DNA from: JBCDGZ01 sp038750655
GTDB lineage: Bacteria > Bacteroidota > Bacteroidia > Chitinophagales > Saprospiraceae
Length of the DNA: 64,000 nucleotides
Reading direction: 5' to 3'
Assembly (NCBI GenBank): GCA_038750655.1
Contig: JBCDGZ010000005.1
Span: 28,009 to 92,008 of the forward strand
Made by a program: the position numbers and the translations under genes. This document shows, piece after piece, positions 1-10,200 of the stretch; position 1 is the first letter of the stretch; the number at the start of each line of letters is the position of its first letter. The notes beneath the pieces are model-generated. The model had not been told where the DNA came from. It saw nothing but the letters and a program-made list of their open reading frames with translations, and made no database searches.

Positions 1-3000
1 TGCCATTGCAGTATGCAGACTATGCCATCTGGCAACGTAAGCATTTGTCTGGGGAGGTGTTGGAGCAAAAAATGAACTACTGGATTCGGCAGCTTGATCA
101 AATAGAGCCCTTGAATCTGCCGACTGATTTTCCGAGGCCGACGACACAAAGTACGGAGGGAGCACTATGGAATACAAAGATTGGTTTAGCTGAACAGGAG
201 GCGTTGAAACGCTTGGCGCAGCAAGAGGGCGTAACTTTATTTATGCTCCTGCTGGCTACCCTAAAGGTTCTTTTGTACCGCTACAGTGGTCAGGAAGATC
301 TCTGTGTGGGCAGCCCAGTTGCGAATAGAATGCAAAAGGAGACCGAGGCGCTGGTCGGCTTTTTTGTCAATACTCTAGCTTTGCGCAGCGACCTGAGTGG
401 GAACCCTTCCTTTAAAACGCTGTTGGCTCAAATTAAGGAAACGACGCTGGACGCTTACAGTCATCAGGAAGTTCCTTTTGAGAAAATTGTTGAGCAGATG
501 GGTATCCGTCGCGATCGCAGTCGTACGCCGATTTTTCAGGTGCTATTTGTCTTGCAAAATACGCCAGAGGTGCCAGATTTACAGCTCGGAGAAGTGAAGC
601 TTTCGGCGGAGCCTTCCAATTTTAAGATTTCAAAATTTGATCTCACTTTTACCTTGGAGGAACGGCCCAGCGGAATCCATTTCAGTGCAGAATATTGTAC
701 GGCGCTTTTTACCGCAGCGACTATTGAGCGGATGATGCAACATTTCCACAATCTTCTGGAAGCGATTCTGGCTCAACCAGATACACCGATCGGACAATTG
801 CAGCTGTTGTCTGCTGCGGAGGAGCAGCGCCTGCGCGTAACGCTGAACGACCAATGGGTGAATTATCCGAAGGAGGAAACGGTTATTGATTTATTGGAAC
901 GGCAGGTGGAACGGACACCGGACCGCTGTGCTTTGGTTTTTGGAGATCGACGCTATACTTATGCAGCTATTAATCATAAGGCCAATCAGCTGGCTCGTTT
1001 TCTGGCAGCGCGTGCGGGGGTGAAGCCTGGCGATGGGGTGGCGGTCTTGATGGAGCGCTCGGGTTGGTATGCGATTGCGATGATAGGGATTATGAAATTG
1101 GGGGCAACTTATATTCCGTTGGACATCAACTATCCAGTGGTGAAGCTGCGGCACATTATTGAAGATAGTCAGGCGAAAGTCTTGCTGGCCAATCAGCCGA
1201 ACGAGAAGGCGCGGAGCTTGGGTGATTGTTTGGATATTGAAGAAGGGGAAGCCCTGCAAGATTTTGCCATAGAGAATTTAGCCCGACAAATTAAAGGGCA
1301 AAGCCTATCTTATATCATCTATACCTCTGGCTCTACTGGCCAGCCTAAAGGCGTCGAACAAACCCAGCTGATGCTTTATAACCTCATCCGCTGGGATATG
1401 GAAGCCGCAGGTTTTCAACACCAACAAAAACACTTGCAATTTTCTTCCTTCAGCTTTGACTCCTCCCTGCACGACATCTACTACGCCTTCAGTACCGGCG
1501 GAACCATTTACCTCCTCAACGAAGAATTGCGCAAGGACCTCTGGCAAGTCAAAGACTATATCCTAGAACAGGGCATCGCCACCGTCTCCATGCCCTACTC
1601 TGCCCTCAAACCCCTGTTTGACGAAATCGAGCTGAGTGCCTTCGACGGCCACCAGATAGAAGAAATCGTTTCCACAGGCGAACAGTTGTACATCAATGGA
1701 GGCCTGCGAACTTTTTTAAAACACCACCCCAAGGTAAAAATATTCAATCTCTACGGCCCCTCCGAAACCCACGTAGTAACGGGCTGTCATTATAGCTTTG
1801 CTGAAGGGGAGGTACCCGTAAAGGCGTCCATTGGAAAAGCGGTTTACAACACCAGCCTCTATATTTTTGATTCCAACTTGTGCCTACTGCCCGAAGGCAT
1901 CAAAGGCGAAATTTACATCGGTGGCTACAACCTCGCCCGAGGCTATCGCGGCCGCCCCGAGCTAACCGCAGAGAAATTTATCCCCAATCCCTACCAGCCC
2001 GAAGAACTGCTCTACCGCAGTGGCGACTGGGGACGCTGGGAACCGGACGGCAGCATTGAGTACCTGGGGCGCATCGATGATCAGGTGAAAATCCGAGGCT
2101 ATCGCATCGAGCTGGGCGAAGTAGAAACGGTGCTGCAAGCCTGTCCGCTGGTCAATCAGTGCGTGGTATTGGCTAAGATGGATGCGCAGGACAATAAGCG
2201 CCTGGTGGCCTACTTAGTCGCGGAAGGCGAGTACGATAAATTGGCCATCCAAAGTTATTTGCAAAGCCAACTTTCGGATTATATGATTCCCTCGCTGATT
2301 ATGGAATTACCGGAGCTGCCGCTGACCTCAAACGGCAAGGTCGACAAACGCGCGCTGCCCAGCCCCGAGGCTTCTGCGCTGCTCAGCAATGTCTATGTGG
2401 CACCGACGAGCGAGATAGAAAAAGTGTTGGCCTCAATTTGGAAAGATTTGCTGCAAGTGGAGCGGGTAGGAGTAAAAGATAATTTCTTTGAACTGGGGGG
2501 ACACTCTCTGATGGCCATGCGCGTGGTGGCCGCTATTCGAAATCAACTGCAAAAGGAAATTCCGGTGAGCCTGCTCTTTAGTCATATGACGATTCAGAAA
2601 TTGGCAGCTCATTTAGAAACACAGGAGGAGCAGTCGCTTCTTCCACCGCTGGTACCGCAGGAACGACCGGCCACTGTCCCACTATCGTTTGCACAAGAGC
2701 GGCTGTGGTTCATCGATCAGCTGGAAGGCAGTATCCATTATCATATTCCGATTGTTCTGCGCCTGCGGGGGGGATTGGATAAGGCGGCGCTGGGGTTTGC
2801 TTTGCAAAGTATTGTAGACCGCCACGAAGTACTTCGGACGGTGTTTAAAAATATTGATGGACGGCCGGTGCAGACTTTATTGCCTGCGAGGACCTGGCAT
2901 TTGCAGGAAGTGGAGACAGTAGAGATTCAAGAATCTAAGCAGCGGGCTGCGTGGATGAAAGCAGCGATTGCTATGCCTTTTGACCTTGAGCAGGATCATA

Positions 3001-6000
3001 TGCTGCGAGGGCAGATCGGTCAATTGAATGAAGAGGAGCATCTATTGGTTTTGGTCTTGCACCACATCGCCGCGGATGGCTGGTCGCTGGCTATTTTTGT
3101 CGAGGAGTTGGTAGGATTGTATAACACGAAAGTCAAAGGAGGCAGGCCCCAATTGCCCGACTTACCGGTACAATATGCAGACTATGCGCTTTGGCAGCGT
3201 CGTCATTTAAGTGGTGAAATGTTGGCCGACAAACTGCGTTATTGGGAACACCAATTAAGTGACGTCGAACCCCTTAATCTGCCTACTGATTTCGAACGGC
3301 CAAGTATCCAAAGTACCCAAGGGGCTTTAGTCAGTACTCAGCTGGATCAGTTGACTAGCCAAGGGCTAAAAAGGTTGGCGCAGCAAGAAGGAGTAACGCT
3401 ATTTATGCTCTTGCAAGCAGCCCTGAAAATTCTTCTCTATCGCTACACAGGGCAAACAGATATTTGCATTGGCAGCCCAATTGCTAACCGTCGTCAAACC
3501 AGTTTTGAACCTTTGATTGGATTCTTCCTCAATACCCTCTGCCTACGTAGCAATCTGGAAGCTAATCCTCGTTTCATCGACCTATTGGCTCGTGTGAAAA
3601 AGACGACTTTGGAGGCCTATAATCATCAGGATATTCCTTTTGAAAAAATTGTCAAGCGATTGGGTTTGGCAAAAGATCGCAGTCGAAGCCCCATTTTTCA
3701 AGTGCTTTTTAACCTACAAAATACACCAGCGATAAGCACCTTGGAATTGGAAGGATTGGAGCTGATTCCGGAGGAGGAAGACCATACCGTTGCCAAGTAT
3801 GATCTGTCTTTTTCTGTGGTAGAAAATAGTAAGGGCTTGGAGGTCGCCATTGAATATTGCAGCGATTTATTTCTACAATCTTCAGCGGATCGCCTGCTGG
3901 GTTATTTCCAACAACTCCTTCAATCTATCATCGCTACACCAGCGCAAACTATTGATCAATTAGGGATTTTATCTGCTCAGGAAAAAGTACAGCTCGTTCA
4001 GCAGTTAGATGGAAAAGTTGTTCCTTTCCCCCAAAACAAAACGCTAGTCGATCTCTTTAGGGAGCAGGTGGAGCAGGTACCGAATCGGCCTGCACTATTT
4101 TTTGAAGATCAGCAATTGAGTTTCCGGGAGTTGGATGAAAAAAGTAATCAGTTGGCGCACTACTTACGGCGCAAAGGCGTGCGAAAAGAGCGTTTGGTCG
4201 CCATCTGTATTGATCGCTCTCTAGAGATGATGATTGGCTTACTAGGAATTCTCAAAGCCGGCGGCGCCTACGTCCCCATCGACCCCGACTATCCGCAAGA
4301 GCGCATCCGCTACCTACTGGCAGATACCCAGGTCGGCTGGGTGCTGAGCAGTAGTCATCGTGCTTCCCAAATCACCGGCCCGCCCGCCGAGCTGATCCTA
4401 CTGGACACGCATTGGCCCTTCATCGCCGAAGAATCAACGCAAAATATCGAAGTAAAAATAACTGCCGAAAATCTGGCCTACGTCATTTACACTTCCGGCT
4501 CAACCGGGCAGCCTAAGGGCGTAATGAATCAACATAGCGGGGTGGTCAATCGCTTGCTTTGGTCACAAAATTATTTTCAGCTTGACCACGCGGTCGATGT
4601 CGTTTTACAAAAAACAACCTTCTGTTTCGACGTTTCGGTCTGGGAACTATTCTGGCCGATGATCACTGGGATACCGTTGGTTTTTGCTCGTCCTGAAGGT
4701 CATAGAGACAGCCAATATCTAAAGGCTTTAATTGAGGAGAAAAAAATTACTTATGTGCACTTCGTGCCTTCTATGCTAGACGTTTTCTTACTCAATATTC
4801 AATCGGGCGACTGTCCCAAATTGAAGCGCGTGCTGTGCAGCGGGGAAGCCCTTACCTCGGCACAAGTAGCGCAACTCCGACAAAAGCTACCACACGTCGA
4901 ATTGCATAATCTTTACGGTCCTACGGAAGCTGCCATTGAAGTCAGCCATTGGCCCGTACCGGCCTCTCCAATAACAGTAGTGCCCATCGGTAAAGCCATC
5001 GCTAATACGCGTCTTTACATCATGACGGCCTCCGGCGAACACGCTCTACCTCGGGCTATGGGCGAGCTGTACATCGGTGGCCTCCAAGTGGCCCGCGGCT
5101 ACCTCAATCGCCCGGAGCTAACCCAGGAGCGCTTCCGCCCCGATCCTTTTAGCAAAGACCCTACCGCTCGCCTCTACAAAACAGGCGACCTCGTCCGCAG
5201 GCTGCCCGATGGTAATATTGAATACCTCGGCCGCTTGGATCACCAAGTCAAAATTCGGGGTTATCGCATTGAGTTGGGAGAAATTGAGGCGGCACTGCTG
5301 GCTCTGTCTACTGTTCGTCAATGCTTAGTGCTGGCGCGTGAAGTGGGTACAGGAAATAAGCAACTCATCGCCTATCTGGTCGTCGAAGAAGGCTGGGATA
5401 AAGCAGCTACTCAACAAGCTTTACTGACTCAGCTACCCGCTTATATGGTACCCGGTTATTACCTATCCTTAGAAGCTTTGCCGCTTATGCCTAATGGAAA
5501 GGTTGATCGTAGCGCCTTACCATTACCTGACGCTGTGGGACTTAGTACCGTATCTTATTTAGCTCCACAGACAGAGCTGGAAATTCAATTGGCCAGCATT
5601 TGGAGTCGCTTGTTGGGGCTTGAAAAAATTGGTCGACAGGATAGCTTCTTTGAGCTGGGCGGCCACTCCCTGCTAGCGATGCGCGTCCTCTCTGCAATTC
5701 GTGAAGAACTGGGCATAGAATTGAGTGTGGCGATCTTATTCTCGCATCATCAATTGGAGGAGTTGGCTGGTTTTATACAGCTGCAAGGTCGACAAACAGC
5801 AATGCCGGAGATTACTGCGCGGAGTGGAGCTACCAAGGTGCCCCTATCTTTTGCTCAAGAGCGTATTTGGTTTATCGATCGTTTGGAGGGCAGTACGCAG
5901 TACCATATCCCGATGATCTTCCGCCTAAAAGGAAGTTTGGGTGTGCCAGCATTAGAGGTGGCCTTCCGCGCTGTTGTTGAACGTCATAAGGTGTTGCGTA

Positions 6001-7187
6001 CGATCTTTAGAGAAGAGCAAGGGCAGGTTTGGCAAGTGGTTCGAGAGGCAGCAGCTTGGCGCATGGAGGTGCAGCAGGCCACAGCTTGGCGCACTGATCA
6101 GTACGAGCAATGGATGCAAGCGGCAACCTATGCTCCTTTTGATTTGGGGTCGGATTATATGCTGCGGGCGCATTTATTGCAGGAGGGCGAAGCCCATTAT
6201 CAACTCATTTTTGTGGCGCATCATATTGCTTCTGATGGTTGGTCAATGCCGATATTGGTGAGTGAACTGGTAGAATATTACCGGGCCATTCAGGAGGAGC
6301 GCGAAGCGCGACTGTCGGCGCTTCCGATCCAGTACACCGATTATGCCCTTTGGCAGCGCGATTGGTTAAAGGGGGAGGTGTTGAATAAAAAGCTGAGTTA
6401 TTGGAAGCAGCAGTTGATGGGGACAAGCATGCTGGATTTGCCGACGGACTTTGCTCGACCACCGAAGGGGAGTACGCGCGGGGCGGCGGCGACCTTTGTG
6501 CTCGAAGGGCCGACGCGTAAAGCTTTGTACAACTTGGCGAAGGAAGAGGGGGCGACACCGTTTATGATTTTACTCAGTCTGTTTAAAGTACTGCTTTATC
6601 GCTACAGCAATCAGGAGGACATTTGTGTGGGCATACCTATTGCCAATCGTACGCATGCGCAGGTGGAGCCATTGATTGGTTTTTTCCTCAACACACTAGC
6701 CCTTCGTTCTGATCTGAATGGTCAGCTTAGCTTTAAAGATTTGTTGGCACAGGTACGGACGACGACCTTAGAGGCTTACGATCATCAGGATATTCCTTTT
6801 GAAAAGATATTGGAAATTGTTCAGCCGGAGCGCCACTTGAATCGCAACCCATTGTTCCAGGTCTTTTTCAATATGCTCAATCTGCCGAAGGGAGAGGCGA
6901 TTGAATTGGAGGAATTAACCATCAGTCCATTGCCTGAGGCCAGCATTCAATCGAAGTTTGACCTTACGCTTTACATTGCCGAGGGGAGTGAAAATGTGGT
7001 CGGTACTTTTGTTTATGCGGTGGACTTGTTTAGTGCAGAGCGGATGACGGCGATGTGTCAGCACTTTAAGGAGTTGGTGGCGTCGGTGCTAGTGCAGCCG
7101 GAGGGGCAGATTACTCAATTAAACTTTTTATCCGCAGAAGAAAGAAAGGCGCAAGAAGATGAACTCGACGACTTCTTTGCCGATTAA
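1..7187 (+). CDS. NRPS-1 (5' partial): C-A-PCP-C-A(Ser)-PCP-C
   Basis: The reading frame is open from nt 3, so the true start lies left of the window; the first in-frame TTG (nt 6) is inside a C domain. Order: C1 remainder (to ~850, its HHxxxDG lost), A1 (~860-2360, YTSGSTGQPKG near 1320, GPSETH near 1757), PCP1 (GGHS near 2505), C2 (~2665-3990, HHIAADG at ~3060), A2 (~4020-5530), PCP2 (GGHS near 5660), C3 (~5840-7130, HHIASDG at 6219). A2 reads DVWHLSLIEK, one residue from the serine code DVWHLSLIDK, so serine is likely. A1 reads DSHSVTLVVK, which I cannot assign; its GPSETHVVT region resembles proline-type domains such as TycB1. The protein ends with a C domain and an acidic tail (QEDELDDFFAD), so the A and PCP of that module must come from the next gene, 45 bp downstream. 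Confidence 0.95.
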   Translation, partial: PLQYADYAIWQRKHLSGEVLEQKMNYWIRQLDQIEPLNLPTDFPRPTTQSTEGALWNTKIGLAEQEALKRLAQQEGVTLFMLLLATLKVLLYRYSGQEDLCVGSPVANRMQKETEALVGFFVNTLALRSDLSGNPSFKTLLAQIKETTLDAYSHQEVPFEKIVEQMGIRRDRSRTPIFQVLFVLQNTPEVPDLQLGEVKLSAEPSNFKISKFDLTFTLEERPSGIHFSAEYCTALFTAATIERMMQHFHNLLEAILAQPDTPIGQLQLLSAAEEQRLRVTLNDQWVNYPKEETVIDLLERQVERTPDRCALVFGDRRYTYAAINHKANQLARFLAARAGVKPGDGVAVLMERSGWYAIAMIGIMKLGATYIPLDINYPVVKLRHIIEDSQAKVLLANQPNEKARSLGDCLDIEEGEALQDFAIENLARQIKGQSLSYIIYTSGSTGQPKGVEQTQLMLYNLIRWDMEAAGFQHQQKHLQFSSFSFDSSLHDIYYAFSTGGTIYLLNEELRKDLWQVKDYILEQGIATVSMPYSALKPLFDEIELSAFDGHQIEEIVSTGEQLYINGGLRTFLKHHPKVKIFNLYGPSETHVVTGCHYSFAEGEVPVKASIGKAVYNTSLYIFDSNLCLLPEGIKGEIYIGGYNLARGYRGRPELTAEKFIPNPYQPEELLYRSGDWGRWEPDGSIEYLGRIDDQVKIRGYRIELGEVETVLQACPLVNQCVVLAKMDAQDNKRLVAYLVAEGEYDKLAIQSYLQSQLSDYMIPSLIMELPELPLTSNGKVDKRALPSPEASALLSNVYVAPTSEIEKVLASIWKDLLQVERVGVKDNFFELGGHSLMAMRVVAAIRNQLQKEIPVSLLFSHMTIQKLAAHLETQEEQSLLPPLVPQERPATVPLSFAQERLWFIDQLEGSIHYHIPIVLRLRGGLDKAALGFALQSIVDRHEVLRTVFKNIDGRPVQTLLPARTWHLQEVETVEIQESKQRAAWMKAAIAMPFDLEQDHMLRGQIGQLNEEEHLLVLVLHHIAADGWSLAIFVEELVGLYNTKVKGGRPQLPDLPVQYADYALWQRRHLSGEMLADKLRYWEHQLSDVEPLNLPTDFERPSIQSTQGALVSTQLDQLTSQGLKRLAQQEGVTLFMLLQAALKILLYRYTGQTDICIGSPIANRRQTSFEPLIGFFLNTLCLRSNLEANPRFIDLLARVKKTTLEAYNHQDIPFEKIVKRLGLAKDRSRSPIFQVLFNLQNTPAISTLELEGLELIPEEEDHTVAKYDLSFSVVENSKGLEVAIEYCSDLFLQSSADRLLGYFQQLLQSIIATPAQTIDQLGILSAQEKVQLVQQLDGKVVPFPQNKTLVDLFREQVEQVPNRPALFFEDQQLSFRELDEKSNQLAHYLRRKGVRKERLVAICIDRSLEMMIGLLGILKAGGAYVPIDPDYPQERIRYLLADTQVGWVLSSSHRASQITGPPAELILLDTHWPFIAEESTQNIEVKITAENLAYVIYTSGSTGQPKGVMNQHSGVVNRLLWSQNYFQLDHAVDVVLQKTTFCFDVSVWELFWPMITGIPLVFARPEGHRDSQYLKALIEEKKITYVHFVPSMLDVFLLNIQSGDCPKLKRVLCSGEALTSAQVAQLRQKLPHVELHNLYGPTEAAIEVSHWPVPASPITVVPIGKAIANTRLYIMTASGEHALPRAMGELYIGGLQVARGYLNRPELTQERFRPDPFSKDPTARLYKTGDLVRRLPDGNIEYLGRLDHQVKIRGYRIELGEIEAALLALSTVRQCLVLAREVGTGNKQLIAYLVVEEGWDKAATQQALLTQLPAYMVPGYYLSLEALPLMPNGKVDRSALPLPDAVGLSTVSYLAPQTELEIQLASIWSRLLGLEKIGRQDSFFELGGHSLLAMRVLSAIREELGIELSVAILFSHHQLEELAGFIQLQGRQTAMPEITARSGATKVPLSFAQERIWFIDRLEGSTQYHIPMIFRLKGSLGVPALEVAFRAVVERHKVLRTIFREEQGQVWQVVREAAAWRMEVQQATAWRTDQYEQWMQAATYAPFDLGSDYMLRAHLLQEGEAHYQLIFVAHHIASDGWSMPILVSELVEYYRAIQEEREARLSALPIQYTDYALWQRDWLKGEVLNKKLSYWKQQLMGTSMLDLPTDFARPPKGSTRGAAATFVLEGPTRKALYNLAKEEGATPFMILLSLFKVLLYRYSNQEDICVGIPIANRTHAQVEPLIGFFLNTLALRSDLNGQLSFKDLLAQVRTTTLEAYDHQDIPFEKILEIVQPERHLNRNPLFQVFFNMLNLPKGEAIELEELTISPLPEASIQSKFDLTLYIAEGSENVVGTFVYAVDLFSAERMTAMCQHFKELVASVLVQPEGQITQLNFLSAEERKAQEDELDDFFAD

Positions 7188-7207
7188 TCACCCACGCTAC
7201 AAATCGG

Positions 7208-7224
7208 GCTATTGTCAAAATAGC
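7208..7224 (+). promoter_or_regulatory. Short hairpin just upstream of the NRPS-2 start
   Basis: GCTATT (7208-7213) and AATAGC (7219-7224) form a perfect 6-bp inverted repeat with a 5-nt loop. It ends 8 nt before the ATG at 7233, inside the 45-bp gap between NRPS-1 and NRPS-2. It could fold over the ribosome-landing region. No T tract follows, so it does not look like a terminator. A role is inference only. Confidence 0.3.
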
Positions 7225-7232
7225 TTAATACT

Positions 7233-10200
7233 ATGATGCACGAAAACGTCATTAAATTATTTCGAAAAAATGCACAACGTTGGCCTCAGCGTACTGCCAT
7301 CACTGATGGGCAGCGTCGTATTTCCTATCAAGCTTTAGAAGACGCTACGGAGGAACTGGCCAGGCATTTGGATGATGCGGGGCAGCAAAGAGAAGAGCTG
7401 TGTTTTGTTTTTCTGCAATCGACATCGGCGATGATTCATTCCTTGATCGGTGTATTTAAGAGTGGGAAAATTTATGTGCCGATCAGTCTGGATTTTCCTG
7501 ATGAACGCCTTCGGGAGTTAATAAAGACCTATGCACCTGATTGGATTATTCTGGATCAGCAAAGTGCGGAGCGGTTCCAAAATATTCGGAGAAAAGTTAA
7601 AGGGGTACAATTTAAAATTTGTTGCTACGACCTGACTGCGCTTGATCACCATTTGATTGCGGAGGAGGATGTTTTGATTACAAAAAATCAACGCGCGCAA
7701 GCGCATTCGATCACCGCTATTGAGTTGCACCCCGAGTCGCCTTGCTACATTTATTTTACCTCGGGATCAACAGGCCAACCCAAGCCCATTCTCGGAGCCT
7801 TCAAAGGCATCAATCACTTTGTCGATTGGGAGCTTAACTTCCTCCAGCTACCCGACCAACTTCGCTGTAGCCAGTTCTCCTCCCCGACCTTCGATGCCTT
7901 CCTCCGCGATTTATTCGTTCCCCTTTGCAGCGGTGGCACCCTCTGCCTCCCCCCACGCAGAGATGGACTTATCCAACTGGAGGGCCTGCTGGATTGGCTG
8001 GCCAATGAACAGGTTAACCTCATTCATTGTGTCCCTACACTCTTCCGAGAACTCACTGCACTTCACGAGCCACAAAAGCAATTGCCGGAATTACAATACC
8101 TCTTACTTTCCGGCGAACGCCTCTTCGGAGAAGATGTCCACAACTGGCGGCAGGTCTTCGGCCACCACACCGAACTTATCAACCTCTACGGCCCCTCCGA
8201 AACCACGATGGTCAAATTTGCCTACCGCATTCCCAACGACCAACTACCCAATACCATCCCCATCGGCCAACCTATCGAAGGGTGTAAAGCCATCTTACTA
8301 GATGAAAACGGCCACCCTTGCAAAAAGGGAACGAATGGAGAAATCTATCTCCGAACGCCTTACTGCACTTTGGGCTACTACCAGAATGCGGCATTGACCG
8401 ACCAAGTATTCGTCAGCCATCCTCTCCTCAACAATGCGGAGGAGCGCCTGTACAAAACTGGAGATTTAGCAGTTGTGAATGCACAAGGGCAGTATGAATT
8501 CAAGGGGCGGAAAGATTTTCAAGTGAAGATCAGAGGCGTTCGGGTGGAATTGGAGGCCATTGCTATACAATTGCATCAACACGATGAAGTGGAGGATGCA
8601 TTGGTGTTTTATGATGATCACACCAAGGCGCTGTCTGCCTGCATCAAATCGCCCAATGGCCTTGATCAAGAGACGGTAAAGACCTACTTGGAGCAATTGC
8701 TACCCGTCTACATGGTGCCTTCGAACTATCTATTTCTAAAACAATTTCCCAAAACCAGCAGCGGTAAAACGAATCGCAGACAACTGCAAGAGTTGGTTCG
8801 GCAGGCTTTGAAAAAGTCAGCTCCCTTCACTGCTCCGCAGACAGCTACGGAGAAGATCTTGGCCCAAATATGGAGCACACTACTGCACCGCGATCCCGTT
8901 GGTGCGGAGGATAACTTTTTCGAATTGGGCGGTCATTCTTTACTGGCTACTCGCGTCGTCGCTGCGGTGGCTAAGGAGTTGAATGTCCAGCTTTCCATCA
9001 AAGATATTTTTACCCAGCCCACCGTCCGCTCCCTCGCCCACCTCATTGATCAAGGAGCACAAGCGGTCCAGCTTCCTCCAATCACCGCAGAAGAGCGGCC
9101 CGCCGCCATTCCGCTTTCCTACTCGCAGGAGCGGCTCTGGTTCATCGATCAATACCAGGGCAGTCGGCAGTACCATATCCCTGCTATATTGCGCATCAAA
9201 GGCCCATTAGATCAAGAGGCCCTGGCCCAGTCGCTTAAGGCCCTGGTGGAGCGCCATGAAGTGCTGCGCAGTACCTTTGATACGGTGGAGGGGCAGCCCG
9301 TTCAGCGAGTGCAGCGTGCCGATGAGTGGCGCTTGGAGCGAATCATGGCCGTCGATAGACCCGAAAATATGGAGGCCTTTATCCAAACTGAAATTGGCAA
9401 AGCCTTCGATCTGAGTAAGGACTATATGTTTCGTGCGCAGTTGGTTCGATATACCGCAGAAGAGCATATGCTGATATTGGTCACTCATCATATCGCTGCT
9501 GATGCCTGGTCGATTGGGGTGATGATCAATGATTTGATGGCGATGTACCGCGCTTTTCAAAAGCAGGAGCCGCCGCAGTTGGCCCCACTCCCTGTGCAAT
9601 ACGCCGACTACGCCATCTGGCAACGTCGCCATTTTTCGGAGCAGGTGATGGCCGAGAAAATGGATTGGTGGACTACCCAACTGGCCGCATTACCTCCACT
9701 GAATCTGCCAACGGATTTTCCTCGACCTGCTGAGCAGAGTTTACGTGGCCATAGCCTGGGCTTCAGTCTTCCGGCGGACTTAGTAGAAGGTCTGAGGGCA
9801 TTCTCTCTCCGGGAGGGAACCACCTTATTTATGACTTTACTGGCCGCTTTCAAAGTCCTACTGTATCGCTATAGTGGACAGGAGGATATTTGTGTCGGGA
9901 CCCCGGTTGCCAATCGTAATGATAACGCATTGGATAATCAGATTGGCTTTTTTATCAACACCCTGGCTTTGCGCAGTGACTTGAGTGGTACCCCTGCTTT
10001 TTCCACCTTTTTACAAAAAATAAAAGCAGTGACGCTCGATGCTTATGAGCGCCAGGAAGTCCCTTTTGAGCAGATCGTTAAGGCGGTAGTTAAGGAACGG
10101 GATAGAAGTCGACATGCCTTATTTCAAGTGGCTTTTGATTTACAAAATGCTCCGCAGTCGGAGGCTGCACCGCTGGGAGATTTAGAATTGCTACACGAGC

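Noticed and set aside
6..8. TTG as the start of NRPS-1
   Set aside because: It lies inside a C domain (LQYADYAIWQR) and the frame is open to the window edge; the gene is truncated, not started, here.
7188..7232. Frameshift splitting one NRPS gene into NRPS-1 and NRPS-2
   Set aside because: NRPS-1 ends in an acidic tail and stop, then 45 bp of non-homologous DNA precede a proper ATG; this looks like a true gene boundary, though resequencing would settle it.
7720..8301. Forward open frame of 193 codons in another frame
   Set aside because: It is Ser/Pro-rich translation of a C-rich block in the NRPS-2 A domain, where skew removes stops.
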